Shown here: piece after piece, positions 16,579 through 25,001 of the stretch
How the letters are laid out: every line of letters starts with the position of its first letter
Numbering within the stretch: position 1 is the first letter of the stretch
Assembly: GCF_000829515.1 (NCBI RefSeq)
Contig: NZ_JXRR01000008.1
Span: 279,591 to 343,590, forward strand
Direction of reading: 5' to 3'
DNA: 64,000 bases
From: Jeotgalibacillus campisalis
GTDB lineage: Bacteria; Bacillota; Bacilli; Bacillales; Jeotgalibacillaceae
Translations under genes and position numbers: made by a program
The notes under the pieces: model-generated
Seen by the model: only the letters and a program-made list of their open reading frames with translations
Databases searched by the model: none
What the model was told of the DNA's origin: nothing

Positions 16579-16794
16579 TTATTGCGTCATTCGGGTGGCA
16601 GATGCTGAAATAAATTCATTCATCTTATCTATGGAAACAGTCAACTGCAGGATGGATTCCTCTGCCAGTTTTTTTAAGTCCTCATCTTTAATCACCTGTA
16701 CGCGTTGTTTTGCTTCACTTAAGCAGGACCAGTTAAAATTCAAGAGCTCTCGCAGATCCACGATTTCATGAACACCGTAGCGGCTGTTTTTCAC
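16579..16794 (-). CDS. CotF N-terminal-half-like spore coat protein, copy 1
   Basis: A 71-residue helical protein opening from GTG behind GAGGGGGTGAT. GVHEIVDLRELLNFNWSCLS and the IKDEDLKKLAEESI stretch align in order with the N-half of CotF and with the 62-residue paralogue downstream. It leads the four-gene unit, and its promoter should lie in 16795-16930, shared with the divergent DUF421 gene. Coat function is inferred from family. Confidence 0.65.
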   Translation of the reverse strand: MKNSRYGVHEIVDLRELLNFNWSCLSEAKQRVQVIKDEDLKKLAEESILQLTVSIDKMNEFISASATRMTQ

Positions 16795-16936
16795 TTCATC
16801 ACCCCCTCAAAACACCTTGTTAGGGTTTGTGGAGAAAGAAAAAAATATACTTCTGCAAAGGAGTAAACAGAAGGTGTATTTCTTTCTTTTGCGGTCATAC
16901 TAAACCCAACGATGTGCTCGATACGAGGTGGGGCGA

Positions 16937-17629
16937 ATGAATTTTCTAACAGAATACCTGGTGATTCCGTTTATTGTATTTATTGTTGCCTATCTTTGCA
17001 TGAGGGGAATGGGGAAAAAAGCAGCAAGTGAAATGTCCGGCATAGACTTAATGATTGTCATGATTGTTGGTACAACTATTTCAGAACCCATTGTGACGGA
17101 GAAAATCGGCACGGCTATCTGGTACTCCGTTCTTATTGTTCTATTTTATATTCTCTACAGCTATCTGGAGCTGGCCAATTTTTTTAAAAGGTGGATTACC
17201 CCTACGCCAACCATCTTAATTGATCAAGGAGAAATAATAAAAACAGGGATGAGAAGGGAACGAATTGAAGTAGAAGAGCTTATCGCTCAAATGCGGATCG
17301 AAGGGTACACGGAGATTAATGAAATTGCGAGGGCTACGATGGAACAGACAGGGGAAATCAGCTTTATTCCAACCGAAAAGGCAAGACCGCTTCAGGGGAG
17401 TGATCTGAAGCTTGATTTAACCCCGACTTATATTCCGATTCCGCTAATCATCGATGGATCCGTTCAAAAAAATAATCTTCATTATATAAATAAAGATTTG
17501 TCGTGGCTTGAAGCCCAGTTGAGACCGCACAACTTAGAAGTTCAGGCGTTGGATTCCATCATGCTGGCCACATACAACGTTAATGGATTCCTGGATTTGT
17601 ACCGCAGACAAGACAAGAAAAACGAATAA
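16937..17629 (+). CDS. DUF421 (YetF-type) membrane protein
   Basis: A 230-residue protein with three N-terminal helices (about 5-22, 30-50 and 55-80) and a cytoplasmic YetF-type domain beginning at PTPTILIDQGEIIK. The segment RERIEVEELIAQMRIEGY is the family hallmark. GAGGTGGGG sits six bases before the ATG at 16937. DUF421 proteins of spore formers include YetF, YdfS and YrbG; the exact role is unsettled, with links to spore stability and germination. It lies between spore coat genes and the Ku/LigD pair. Confidence 0.85.
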   Translation: MNFLTEYLVIPFIVFIVAYLCMRGMGKKAASEMSGIDLMIVMIVGTTISEPIVTEKIGTAIWYSVLIVLFYILYSYLELANFFKRWITPTPTILIDQGEIIKTGMRRERIEVEELIAQMRIEGYTEINEIARATMEQTGEISFIPTEKARPLQGSDLKLDLTPTYIPIPLIIDGSVQKNNLHYINKDLSWLEAQLRPHNLEVQALDSIMLATYNVNGFLDLYRRQDKKNE

Positions 17630-17667
17630 CAGGTCCGCTGCTTGTGTAAAAGGGCAGCGGATCTGTT

Positions 17668-19506
17668 TTATTTTTTCATTAATTCAGCGAGCTGAGCAAG
17701 GATCGATCGGAACGGCTCTTCATTTTGCTGATCTGTCATGTCCAAAAACGGATCACCTTGTTTTTTTAAGCGTTCACGTACAGCCGTAAGGGGAAATTGG
17801 TCCGGACGCAGTTTTTCGTTTACTTCATGCCAATGAAGCGGAGTGGCGATAAGTGCCTGCTGATTGCCTCTTGGCGAATAGGGGGCAATAATGGTTTTGC
17901 CTTCATCATGCTGAAGATAATCAAGATAAAGTTTGTTGTGGCGGTTTTTTTTCAGTCGTTCAATTGTAAACCAGCCAGGTTCCTGTTCAAGTAAAAACTG
18001 GCAGACAAATGAAGTGAATCTTCTCGTTTCCTCATAGGAAAATACATCAGGAGGCAAGGGAAGGTAGATCTGAAGTCCTTTTCCCCCTGACGTTTTTACG
18101 TAGGAAACCAATCCAAATGAATCGAAAATGGACTTCATTCGAACAGCTGCTTCCACCGCCAGTGAAAATTCAAGGACTGAAGGGGGATCCAGGTCAAAAA
18201 CAATTTCAGCCGGCTTTTTTGAATGAATCGTTTGGAAAGGAATGTGAAATTCAAGAGCAAGCTGATTGCCAAGCCAGAGCAGTGTATCCTGGTCATTGCA
18301 CACTATATAGTCGATGCCATCATCATTTTTTGTCTTAACAAATGGCGGTGCATAATCAGGACAGTTTTTTTGATAAAACTTCTCATCACCTGCTCCATGG
18401 GGATAGCGAATCACTGTTAAAAGCCTGTCCCTTAAAAGCGGCAGCAATACAGGTGATGCGAGCTGCAGGTATAAAAGATAATCATCTTTTGTAAGATTCA
18501 ACTCAGGCCACACCGGCTTTTTAGGATGGGTGATGGCGACTCTTTTTGGAATAGGTAATAGCTGGCGGTGAATGGTTTGCCATGTACAGTCATCAGGCTC
18601 TATTTCAAAATTAAAGGAATGAAAGCGCGGTTCTCTTACATGTTTGCCATCAAAGTCAATGCAGTCAATATTGACACAGACTGATGGCGGAAGCGTCCAG
18701 ATGGTTCCTGGCTGTTTATCTCCTCTGGACTTGAAGAGCTCCTGGAGGGTTTTTTCCTGGTCACTTTCGAGGCCGTGGCGAAATTGAACAATTTCTACCG
18801 TCTCATTATCTTTCATCACTGCACCGGTAAAATAACCGTTGTTTTTGTCCCATTGAGTGAGAAAGACCGTGACCGTTCGCCAGTTTTTTTCCTTGAGCCA
18901 ATGCGTGCTTCGTTTTCCAGCTTCCCATTTACTGGTCCTTTTCTTGGCTATAATTCCTTCACCAAAGTGTTTCAAAACAACTTCCTTCACCTTGTCATAC
19001 TGGCTGAACGTCTCCATGCACTGAATTTTTTCTTTTTTTCTTATTTGAATAGTTAGTGGAAAAGACAGCTCAGAAAAAAGGTTGTGCATGCGCTCTTTTC
19101 GATCTTCAAGCGGTGAGGAAGTAAGGGAATTGCCGCTGCAGGCAAGTAGGTCAAACGCTGCAAAATGACAAGGAAATGCGTGAGCGTGCTGTTGAATAGT
19201 TGAAGCGGTTTTCATCCGTCCCCGTGTTTGAACCACTGAAAATTCACTTTTGAATGAATTAACCAGGTGAACCAGTTCCCCGTCCAGCACGATTGGTAAA
19301 AAGGGTGTAACCGTATCATACCGGTCTGCACAAAATTGAATCACTTCAGGAAACGTATTACTCAAGTCTTTTTCATTGCGGCTTAAGAGCCTGGGCGTCT
19401 TCTCTTCCCAAATCAGCAGGCAGCGAAAGCCGTCATATTTTATTTCATACAGCCAGTCAGGCCCTTTGGAAACGTCCGAAGCAGACGTAATGAGCATGGG
19501 TTTCAC
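17668..19506 (-). CDS. ligD: Bacillus-type DNA ligase D (ligase plus polymerase domains)
   Basis: A 612-residue NHEJ enzyme with the ligase domain first (about 1-300) and the primase/polymerase domain last (about 320-600), the order found in bacilli rather than in Mycobacterium or Pseudomonas; the phosphoesterase domain is absent. Ligase motif I is YEIKYDGF with the adenylated K23; IVLDGELV and ERTSKWEAG-type motifs follow. In the polymerase domain, VFDLDPP and VKTSGGKGLQIYLPL mark the metal and nucleotide sites. It seals double-strand breaks with Ku, notably in germinating spores. GTG start behind GGCGGTG. Confidence 0.92.
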   Translation of the reverse strand: MKPMLITSASDVSKGPDWLYEIKYDGFRCLLIWEEKTPRLLSRNEKDLSNTFPEVIQFCADRYDTVTPFLPIVLDGELVHLVNSFKSEFSVVQTRGRMKTASTIQQHAHAFPCHFAAFDLLACSGNSLTSSPLEDRKERMHNLFSELSFPLTIQIRKKEKIQCMETFSQYDKVKEVVLKHFGEGIIAKKRTSKWEAGKRSTHWLKEKNWRTVTVFLTQWDKNNGYFTGAVMKDNETVEIVQFRHGLESDQEKTLQELFKSRGDKQPGTIWTLPPSVCVNIDCIDFDGKHVREPRFHSFNFEIEPDDCTWQTIHRQLLPIPKRVAITHPKKPVWPELNLTKDDYLLYLQLASPVLLPLLRDRLLTVIRYPHGAGDEKFYQKNCPDYAPPFVKTKNDDGIDYIVCNDQDTLLWLGNQLALEFHIPFQTIHSKKPAEIVFDLDPPSVLEFSLAVEAAVRMKSIFDSFGLVSYVKTSGGKGLQIYLPLPPDVFSYEETRRFTSFVCQFLLEQEPGWFTIERLKKNRHNKLYLDYLQHDEGKTIIAPYSPRGNQQALIATPLHWHEVNEKLRPDQFPLTAVRERLKKQGDPFLDMTDQQNEEPFRSILAQLAELMKK

Positions 19507-19617
19507 AGGTACACCGCCTTGTTCGTTTTAAAGTAGGTTTTGATGAAATTGCAGCCTTCATACATAATATGGACCTAAAACCTCCATAGTAAGAAAAAAA
19601 CAAGCAGGTGAAAAAAC

Positions 19618-20457
19618 ATGCATACTGTCTGGAAAGGAAGCATTTCATTTGGGCTGGTCAATATACCAGTCAAGCTTCATACAGCTACTGAAAACAAAGA
19701 CATTAAATTAAGACAGCTTCATAAAGAGTGTCACACACCAATCAATTATCAAAAGGTCTGCTCCGGCTGTGATCAAGAAGTGAAAAATGAAGACATTGTT
19801 AAAGCCTATGAGTACGCGAAAAATAAATTTGTCGTGCTGGATGAAGAAGATCTTGACCAGCTGAAAAAAGAAAATGAAGATAAAGCAGTGGAAATTATCG
19901 ATTTTGTGAAACTGGAGGAAATCGACCCTATATATTTTGAGAAAAGCTATTTCATGGCACCAGATTCAGGGGGAGGAAAAGCGTACTCCCTTTTAAAGAA
20001 AGCGCTGGAGGAGTCTGGGAAAATTGGCGTTGCCAAAATCATTATCCGCTCAAAAGAACAGCTTGCGGTGGTAAGGGTCTATAACGAAACATTGATCATG
20101 GAGACCATCCATTTTCCTGATGAGGTACGCAGCTCACATGACGTACCGAATGTACCGGAAGAAGCAAAGATTGTACAAAAAGAACTGGATACAGCTCTGC
20201 TTCTGATCGATCAGCTTACAACAGAATTTGATCCTGAGAAGTACACAGACGATTACCGCACAGCTTTGATGGAGCTGATCGAACAAAAGAAAACAGGCAA
20301 AAAAACCGTAACGGCAACCGAACGAAAACAGCCCACAACCTCTGCCAATGTAACGGAACTCATGGCGGCGCTTCAAGCATCCGTCGACAAAACCAAAAAG
20401 AAAAAAACCGCACCCAAAAAACGTGCAGCTCCTTCAAAAACGAAGAAAAACGCATAA
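19618..20457 (+). CDS. ku: Bacterial Ku protein
   Basis: A 279-residue homodimeric Ku core. It opens HTVWKGSISFGLVNIPVKLH, the family signature, followed by the CHTPINYQKVCSGC cysteine-containing stretch (about 35-48). A basic C-terminal tail (about 255-279, many Lys with KKKKTAPKKRA) matches the DNA-binding and LigD-stimulating extension. It is divergent from ligD with about 110 bases between the starts, so the NHEJ pair can share a control region. AGCAGGTG lies before the ATG. Confidence 0.93.
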   Translation: MHTVWKGSISFGLVNIPVKLHTATENKDIKLRQLHKECHTPINYQKVCSGCDQEVKNEDIVKAYEYAKNKFVVLDEEDLDQLKKENEDKAVEIIDFVKLEEIDPIYFEKSYFMAPDSGGGKAYSLLKKALEESGKIGVAKIIIRSKEQLAVVRVYNETLIMETIHFPDEVRSSHDVPNVPEEAKIVQKELDTALLLIDQLTTEFDPEKYTDDYRTALMELIEQKKTGKKTVTATERKQPTTSANVTELMAALQASVDKTKKKKTAPKKRAAPSKTKKNA

Positions 20458-20487
20458 GCTGTTCAATGTGATGCCGGATAAATGAGG

Positions 20488-20520
20488 AAAACCCGCCTAA
20501 CTAGTTCAGGCGGGTTTTTC
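20488..20520. terminator. Bidirectional terminator
   Basis: AAACCCGCCT / AGGCGGGTTT stem with T-run on the plus side and A-run on the left, between the convergent ku and hmp genes. Confidence 0.85.
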
Positions 20521-20523
20521 GTA

Positions 20524-21732
20524 TTACATTCCTTTATCCGCAGCTTCCATCAATAAATCCGGACCGAAAAATTCATAATGAATCCGGTCAGATGGAACCC
20601 CTAACTGGTTGAGTGAATGTAGTACTGCTTTCATAAAAGGCGGCGGTCCACATAGATAAACCACACTGCTCGTATCGAGGGTTTTCTTTAACAGATCATA
20701 CGTGACATAGCCTGTGAAATCGCATGCTTCATGTTTTTCTTTATATACAACATAATTTTTACCGTTTGGAAGAGAAGAAACCAGCTCTTTTACTTCTTCG
20801 TTAAATGCATGGACCGACTGGCTGCGCGCTGCATGAATGAATGTGACAGGCCGCGTTGGATTGTGCTTAGCGATTGAGTCAAGCATGCTCAGCATTGGTG
20901 TCACGCCCACACCGCCGCTGATAAGGATGACAGGTGTTTTTTCTTGCACATCAAGATAAAAGTCGCCTGCGGGTACACTGACCAAAATGGAATCGCCTTC
21001 TTTTACGTTGTCATGAAGAAAGTTAGAAACGATTCCGCTTGGTTCACTGTCATGTTCCTTCTTCACTGAAATACGATACTGCTCAGGATTATAGGTTTGT
21101 GACAGACTATATTGGCGGTTCATTGTATAACGCTCACCCGGTATTTGAACCTGTACCGTTACATACTGTCCAGGATTATACGCGGGTAAGGATGATTGAT
21201 CTTTAGTTTCTAAATAAAAGGACGTAATCAAAGAGCTTTCTTTCACTTTTTTTGCAATGATCAGTTCTTTGAAGCCTTTCCATCCGCCAGCTTTTGTTTC
21301 CGCAGCGTTGTACATCTCTTTTTCTACGGAAATAAACACATTTGCAATGACTCCGTATGCTTCCTCCCACGCTGATAAAATTTCTTCCGTTGCATCTTCC
21401 TTAAGGACCTCTTTAATTGCTTTCAATAAATACTCTCCCACAATAGGATAATGTTCTGGTTTTACTCCCAGGCTTCTATGCTTATGAGCAATTTTTTCAA
21501 CAGCAGGAAGGATTTTTTCAAGGTGTTCAATATGCAAGGCTGCTGCGTAAACGGTATTGGCCAGCGCGGTTTGCTGGCGTCCTTTTTTCTGATTAGCCTG
21601 ATTAAAAATGTTTAAAAGTTCAGGATGAGCCTCAAACAGCATGTCATAAAATCGTTTAGTAATAGCAGTTCCCGTGGTTTCTAGTACCGGAACGGTTGAT
21701 TTAATAATAGTAATATTTTTTTGAGATAGCAT
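20524..21732 (-). CDS. hmp: Flavohemoprotein, nitric oxide dioxygenase
   Basis: A 402-residue enzyme that oxidises NO to nitrate using O2 and NAD(P)H. The globin domain (1-140) has Y29, Q53 and the proximal H85 (AHKHRS) at the canonical positions. The FAD domain (about 155-260) carries RQYSLS. The NAD(P)H domain (about 265-395) carries GGVGVTPM and CGPPPFM. AAAGGAG precedes the ATG. The gene is divergent from an nsrR regulator, with an NsrR-type palindrome in its leader, so NO-responsive repression is the expected control. Confidence 0.95.
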   Translation of the reverse strand: MLSQKNITIIKSTVPVLETTGTAITKRFYDMLFEAHPELLNIFNQANQKKGRQQTALANTVYAAALHIEHLEKILPAVEKIAHKHRSLGVKPEHYPIVGEYLLKAIKEVLKEDATEEILSAWEEAYGVIANVFISVEKEMYNAAETKAGGWKGFKELIIAKKVKESSLITSFYLETKDQSSLPAYNPGQYVTVQVQIPGERYTMNRQYSLSQTYNPEQYRISVKKEHDSEPSGIVSNFLHDNVKEGDSILVSVPAGDFYLDVQEKTPVILISGGVGVTPMLSMLDSIAKHNPTRPVTFIHAARSQSVHAFNEEVKELVSSLPNGKNYVVYKEKHEACDFTGYVTYDLLKKTLDTSSVVYLCGPPPFMKAVLHSLNQLGVPSDRIHYEFFGPDLLMEAADKGM

Positions 21733-21752
21733 GATCTACACTCCTTTTGATA

Positions 21753-21777
21753 AAAGATATATTTTAAATACATCTTT
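21753..21777. promoter_or_regulatory. NsrR-type operator
   Basis: A 25-bp near-perfect palindrome with arms AAAGATATATTT and AAATACATCTTT around one central base. It matches the AT-rich dyad bound by Bacillus NsrR at hmp. It lies 21-45 bases upstream of the hmp start, within the likely promoter. Confidence 0.75.
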
Positions 21778-21932
21778 ACTATACGCTTGATTGGAGCAAA
21801 AACAATTGCTTTTATCAATCGTTAAGGAAATCGTCACAATTGAAGACTTAATTTAAAAAAGCGTATACTAAAGGGACAATGCACTGCATAGCAATGCAGG
21901 CAAATGGACGGACAACGGTAAAGGAGATAAGA

Positions 21933-22397
21933 ATGAGACTGACATTGTATACAGACTACTCCCTGAGAGTCCTAATCTACTTAGCTTCAAAAAAGAACGA
22001 GGACCGCGCCAATATACAGGAAATCGCAGATTCTTATCAAATTTCAAAAAATCATCTAATGAAAGTGACCCATGAGCTTGGAAAAATAGGATTAATCGAA
22101 ACCCTTCGTGGAAGAAACGGCGGAATTCGATTAGCCCAGGAGCCTGCTTCGATTAACATTGGATCAGTCGTAAGGAAAACGGAGGAGGATTTTCATTTGG
22201 TGGAGTGCTTCGATAAAGAACGAAACCAGTGTGTCATTTCACCCGTTTGCGGCCTAAAACACGCACTCGCAAAAGCACTTGACGCTTACCTTACCGTGCT
22301 CGACAGTTACACACTGCAAGATCTCGTCAAAAATCCCCTTGATCTTCAGGCCTTGTTAGCAGCAGGAAAAGCGGAGCAGGATCCGCCTTCGCATTAA
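21933..22397 (+). CDS. nsrR: NsrR, Rrf2-family nitric-oxide-sensing repressor
   Basis: A 154-residue Rrf2 protein with a winged helix (about 1-75; ISKNHLMKVTHELGKIGLI) and three cysteines at 92, 100 and 106, exactly the Fe-S ligand spacing of B. subtilis NsrR. NO destroys the cluster and releases DNA. Adjacent divergent hmp confirms the assignment. AAAGGAG precedes the ATG at 21933; the longer frame to 21879 is not supported. Confidence 0.92.
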   Translation: MRLTLYTDYSLRVLIYLASKKNEDRANIQEIADSYQISKNHLMKVTHELGKIGLIETLRGRNGGIRLAQEPASINIGSVVRKTEEDFHLVECFDKERNQCVISPVCGLKHALAKALDAYLTVLDSYTLQDLVKNPLDLQALLAAGKAEQDPPSH

Positions 22398-22429
22398 ATC
22401 AGTAACGCACAAAAGGGACCTTGGTACAT

Positions 22430-22711
22430 ATGGACATGAAAATCTATTTATTTCTTTCTTATGCGACTGGAGACGATCCAATTGTGAAAGAATGTCTCAA
22501 GAACCGGCTTGAAAAACTATATGATGTAAAACAAATTCATGGAAATGTTCAGTTAATCAAAACAGATGATGACATCTCATTGTTGAAGACGTACCTTGAA
22601 GAATGTTTTGAAGAGGAAGGCAGTTATTTTCTTGTTGAAATAGCCGATCAGCCAAACCGCTACTTAAAGCAAATTGATGGTTATCTGGACCGATGGATGA
22701 ACGATATCTAG
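22430..22711 (+). CDS. Small acidic protein of unknown function
   Basis: A 93-residue soluble protein with alternating hydrophobic and acidic residues (IYLFLSYATGDD, SLLKTYLEECFEEEGSYF, LDRWMNDI at the end). It follows nsrR by 32 bases and may be cotranscribed. The ATG at 22430 has the weak site AGGGACC. I do not recognise the family. A terminator follows, so nsrR and this gene probably form a two-gene unit. Confidence 0.6.
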   Translation: MDMKIYLFLSYATGDDPIVKECLKNRLEKLYDVKQIHGNVQLIKTDDDISLLKTYLEECFEEEGSYFLVEIADQPNRYLKQIDGYLDRWMNDI

Positions 22712-22744
22712 AACGTTTAAAACTTGCTGACTCAATAAAAAATT

Positions 22745-22788
22745 AGAAAGCCTTCGCGAATTTGAGATGCATTCGTGAAGGCTTTCTT
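22745..22788 (+). terminator. Intrinsic terminator
   Basis: AGAAAGCCTTCGCGAAT / ATTCGTGAAGGCTTTCT stem (one mismatch), 34 bases after the upstream stop. Confidence 0.85.
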
Positions 22789-22898
22789 GCTGGTATTCAA
22801 TTTTGCCCTGGCAAAATCACTAAGTTAACTGCTGTCATTTCCTTTTCCTATTGTAACGATCTTTTGCATTACTCGTCTTATGAGTTAGGAGGTGTTTT

Positions 22899-23687
22899 AT
22901 GGAAATTTGTAAGGTTATAACAATTGCTTTTGTTGTGATTTTATCAGGGTGCTCTTCAGCAAATGAGAATGATCGCTATGGCGGAGCTGACGTTGACAGG
23001 AAGAGGGATGTAATTGAAAGTCATGGTATGATCGAAAATATCAGTCTGCTTAATGACTTCGTAGAACATGTTCAAGCTGGCGAAAAAGATTCACTAAAGA
23101 TCGTACAGTTTACGACAGAAGGGGATCCGATCTTCTATCAGTTAGACTATGATGAAAATCTGAACTATGCCATTGACACGACAAAGGATTCCTATGGCAG
23201 CGGTGAAATAAATGAGTATCAATGTGATTCAATCAAAAAGACAGAAACTAGTATAGAGACATCTTTTACTCTTGAAGGCTGTTCAGGGGGTTCTCAGGAA
23301 ATATTAACGATCTCACATAATACAGAACAACAGGATTATTTTGAGGTTTCATTGAAAACTTCACAATATGAATTGAATACAGAGCAGCTGGAATGGATTG
23401 AAAAGTCTGAAGAGGGCGAAACAGTAACGAGTGATTTTCAACTTTCAACTAAGGATTTGAATGAAATTTACAAAGAGCTTGTCTTTGCCAACTATTTAGA
23501 AGAAAAAGCGCTGTCGTCTTCTTGTGATCCGGATGGAACTGATACCTACAAGCTGAAGGTGTGGATTAATAGCGGTGAAAGGGAATTTGAATGGGCAGCA
23601 TGTGAAAACACTGTTGACAGTAAAGCAATGACTGCAGCAGCTCAGCGGATCATTGAAATAGGGCAAGCAGCTGCTGCTTTTGAATAA
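22899..23687 (+). CDS. DUF4362 lipoprotein
   Basis: A 262-residue exported lipoprotein. The signal peptide (1-17) ends in the lipobox ILSGC with C18 as the acylation site. A DUF4362-like segment follows (about 35-130; NISLLNDFVEHVQAG, then FTTEGDPIFYQLDYD). A second module with cysteine pair SSSCDPDG and EWAACEN near the C-terminus suggests a disulfide. GGAGGTG precedes the ATG. Function unknown; it is monocistronic. Confidence 0.8.
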   Translation: MEICKVITIAFVVILSGCSSANENDRYGGADVDRKRDVIESHGMIENISLLNDFVEHVQAGEKDSLKIVQFTTEGDPIFYQLDYDENLNYAIDTTKDSYGSGEINEYQCDSIKKTETSIETSFTLEGCSGGSQEILTISHNTEQQDYFEVSLKTSQYELNTEQLEWIEKSEEGETVTSDFQLSTKDLNEIYKELVFANYLEEKALSSSCDPDGTDTYKLKVWINSGEREFEWAACENTVDSKAMTAAAQRIIEIGQAAAAFE

Positions 23688-23780
23688 TGATAAAAATCAA
23701 TGCCTGATTTTTGGCGATGTACGTTCTTGGAATCCGTTAAACTAAAAGAAAACCGTTACCCGTGAAAGCGAGGGAGTTCA

Positions 23781-24827
23781 ATGGAGACTCTGGAGAGAAA
23801 AAGCGAATTTTATCAGGCATTGATTGAAAAAAATAGTGAGTATGAGGGCATCTTTTATGTGGGCGTTAAGACAACTGGCGTCTTTTGCCGTCCTACCTGC
23901 CCGGCAAGAAAACCTAAGTTCGAAAACTGTGAATTTTACCAGACAGCAAAGGAAGCGCTGCTTGCTTCTTTTCGACCGTGTAAACGATGCCGTCCGTTGT
24001 CACACCCCAATCAGGTGTCTGAAGTTGTTGCAAGGCTTGTAGAAGCAGTGGAATTGAATCCTGAAAAACGTTGGAAAGATTATCACTTTAGGGAAATGGA
24101 GGTTGATGAATCGACTGCAAGACGTCAATTTAAGAAACGCTTTGGAATGACATTTGTTGAATATGCCCGGTCAAGAAGAATGGGGATCGCGATGAAACAA
24201 CTACGCTGCGGGGAAGCGGTGATTGATGCACAGCTTGCAGCAGGTTACGAATCGAGCAGCGGTTTCCGAGATGCATTTTCCAGGATCATGGGGGCTCCTC
24301 CTGCTTTGGCTGATAATAAGAACATGTTTAAAGCAGCCTGGATTGACACGAAACTTGGACCCATGATTGCCATTGCCGATGAAAAAGCACTTTGGCTGCT
24401 TGAGTTTGTGGACCGGCGGGGACTTGAACGGGAAGTGGAAAAACTGAGGACAAAAACAAAGTCTGCGGTGATTCCTGGCAGCAATTCGATCCTTCAATCA
24501 GTGGAAAAGGAACTGCAGGAATATTTTGATGGGAAACGAACGGAATTCAAAACGCCTATCCGTTTGATTGGATCTGATTTTCAAAAAAGTGTATGGCAGA
24601 AACTGCGTGTTATTCCTTATGGAGAAACGAAATCTTATTTTGATATCGCTTCTTCTCTGGGAAAACCAACTGCTTTCCGTGCAGTTGCGCTCGCAAACGG
24701 TGCCAACCAACTGGCCATCATCATCCCGTGTCACCGCGTCATAAGACTTAACGGAAACTTAGGCGGATATGGTGGAGGGATTTCCCGTAAACAATGGATG
24801 CTGGAATTTGAAAAGAAGAATAAATAA
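23781..24827 (+). CDS. ada: Three-domain Ada methylphosphotriester/O6-alkylguanine repair regulator
   Basis: A 348-residue fusion. The N-terminal zinc domain (about 10-80) has four Cys at 36, 40, 67 and 70, C36 being the methyl acceptor from phosphotriesters. An AraC-type helix-turn-helix follows (about 85-180; DESTARRQFKKRFG). The C-terminal O6-alkylguanine methyltransferase (about 185-345) has the acceptor C317 in PCHRV. B. subtilis splits these functions between adaA and adaB; here they are one chain as in E. coli. It repairs alkyl damage and activates its own regulon. GAGGGAG precedes the ATG. Confidence 0.93.
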   Translation: METLERKSEFYQALIEKNSEYEGIFYVGVKTTGVFCRPTCPARKPKFENCEFYQTAKEALLASFRPCKRCRPLSHPNQVSEVVARLVEAVELNPEKRWKDYHFREMEVDESTARRQFKKRFGMTFVEYARSRRMGIAMKQLRCGEAVIDAQLAAGYESSSGFRDAFSRIMGAPPALADNKNMFKAAWIDTKLGPMIAIADEKALWLLEFVDRRGLEREVEKLRTKTKSAVIPGSNSILQSVEKELQEYFDGKRTEFKTPIRLIGSDFQKSVWQKLRVIPYGETKSYFDIASSLGKPTAFRAVALANGANQLAIIIPCHRVIRLNGNLGGYGGGISRKQWMLEFEKKNK

Positions 24828-24868
24828 GAAATGTAAGAAGTGGGGCCTGACTCCTTTCGTGCTTTTTA

Positions 24869-24921
24869 AAGGTAGCGCACAGAAGGGGCCAGGACCCTTC
24901 TGTGCGTTATTGCATTACCTT
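24869..24921. repeat. GGGGCCAG-type hairpin repeat, copy 1
   Basis: CGCACAGAAGGGG pairs with CCCTTCTGTGCG around a CCAGGA loop, and an outer AAGGTA/TACCTT stem closes it. The sequence GCATTACCT at its right end recurs in the copy at 38470-38520. No T-run follows, so it is not a plain terminator. A related half-element (GGGGCCTGACTCC) lies at 24843-24855. Confidence 0.6.
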
Positions 24922-25001
24922 GTCACCTTGAGAAAACGGCGGGGTTATGGGAAGATAGATCAGTGAATGTAGTCAATATTCAAAAAAAGGGAGGAAGGAT
25001 T

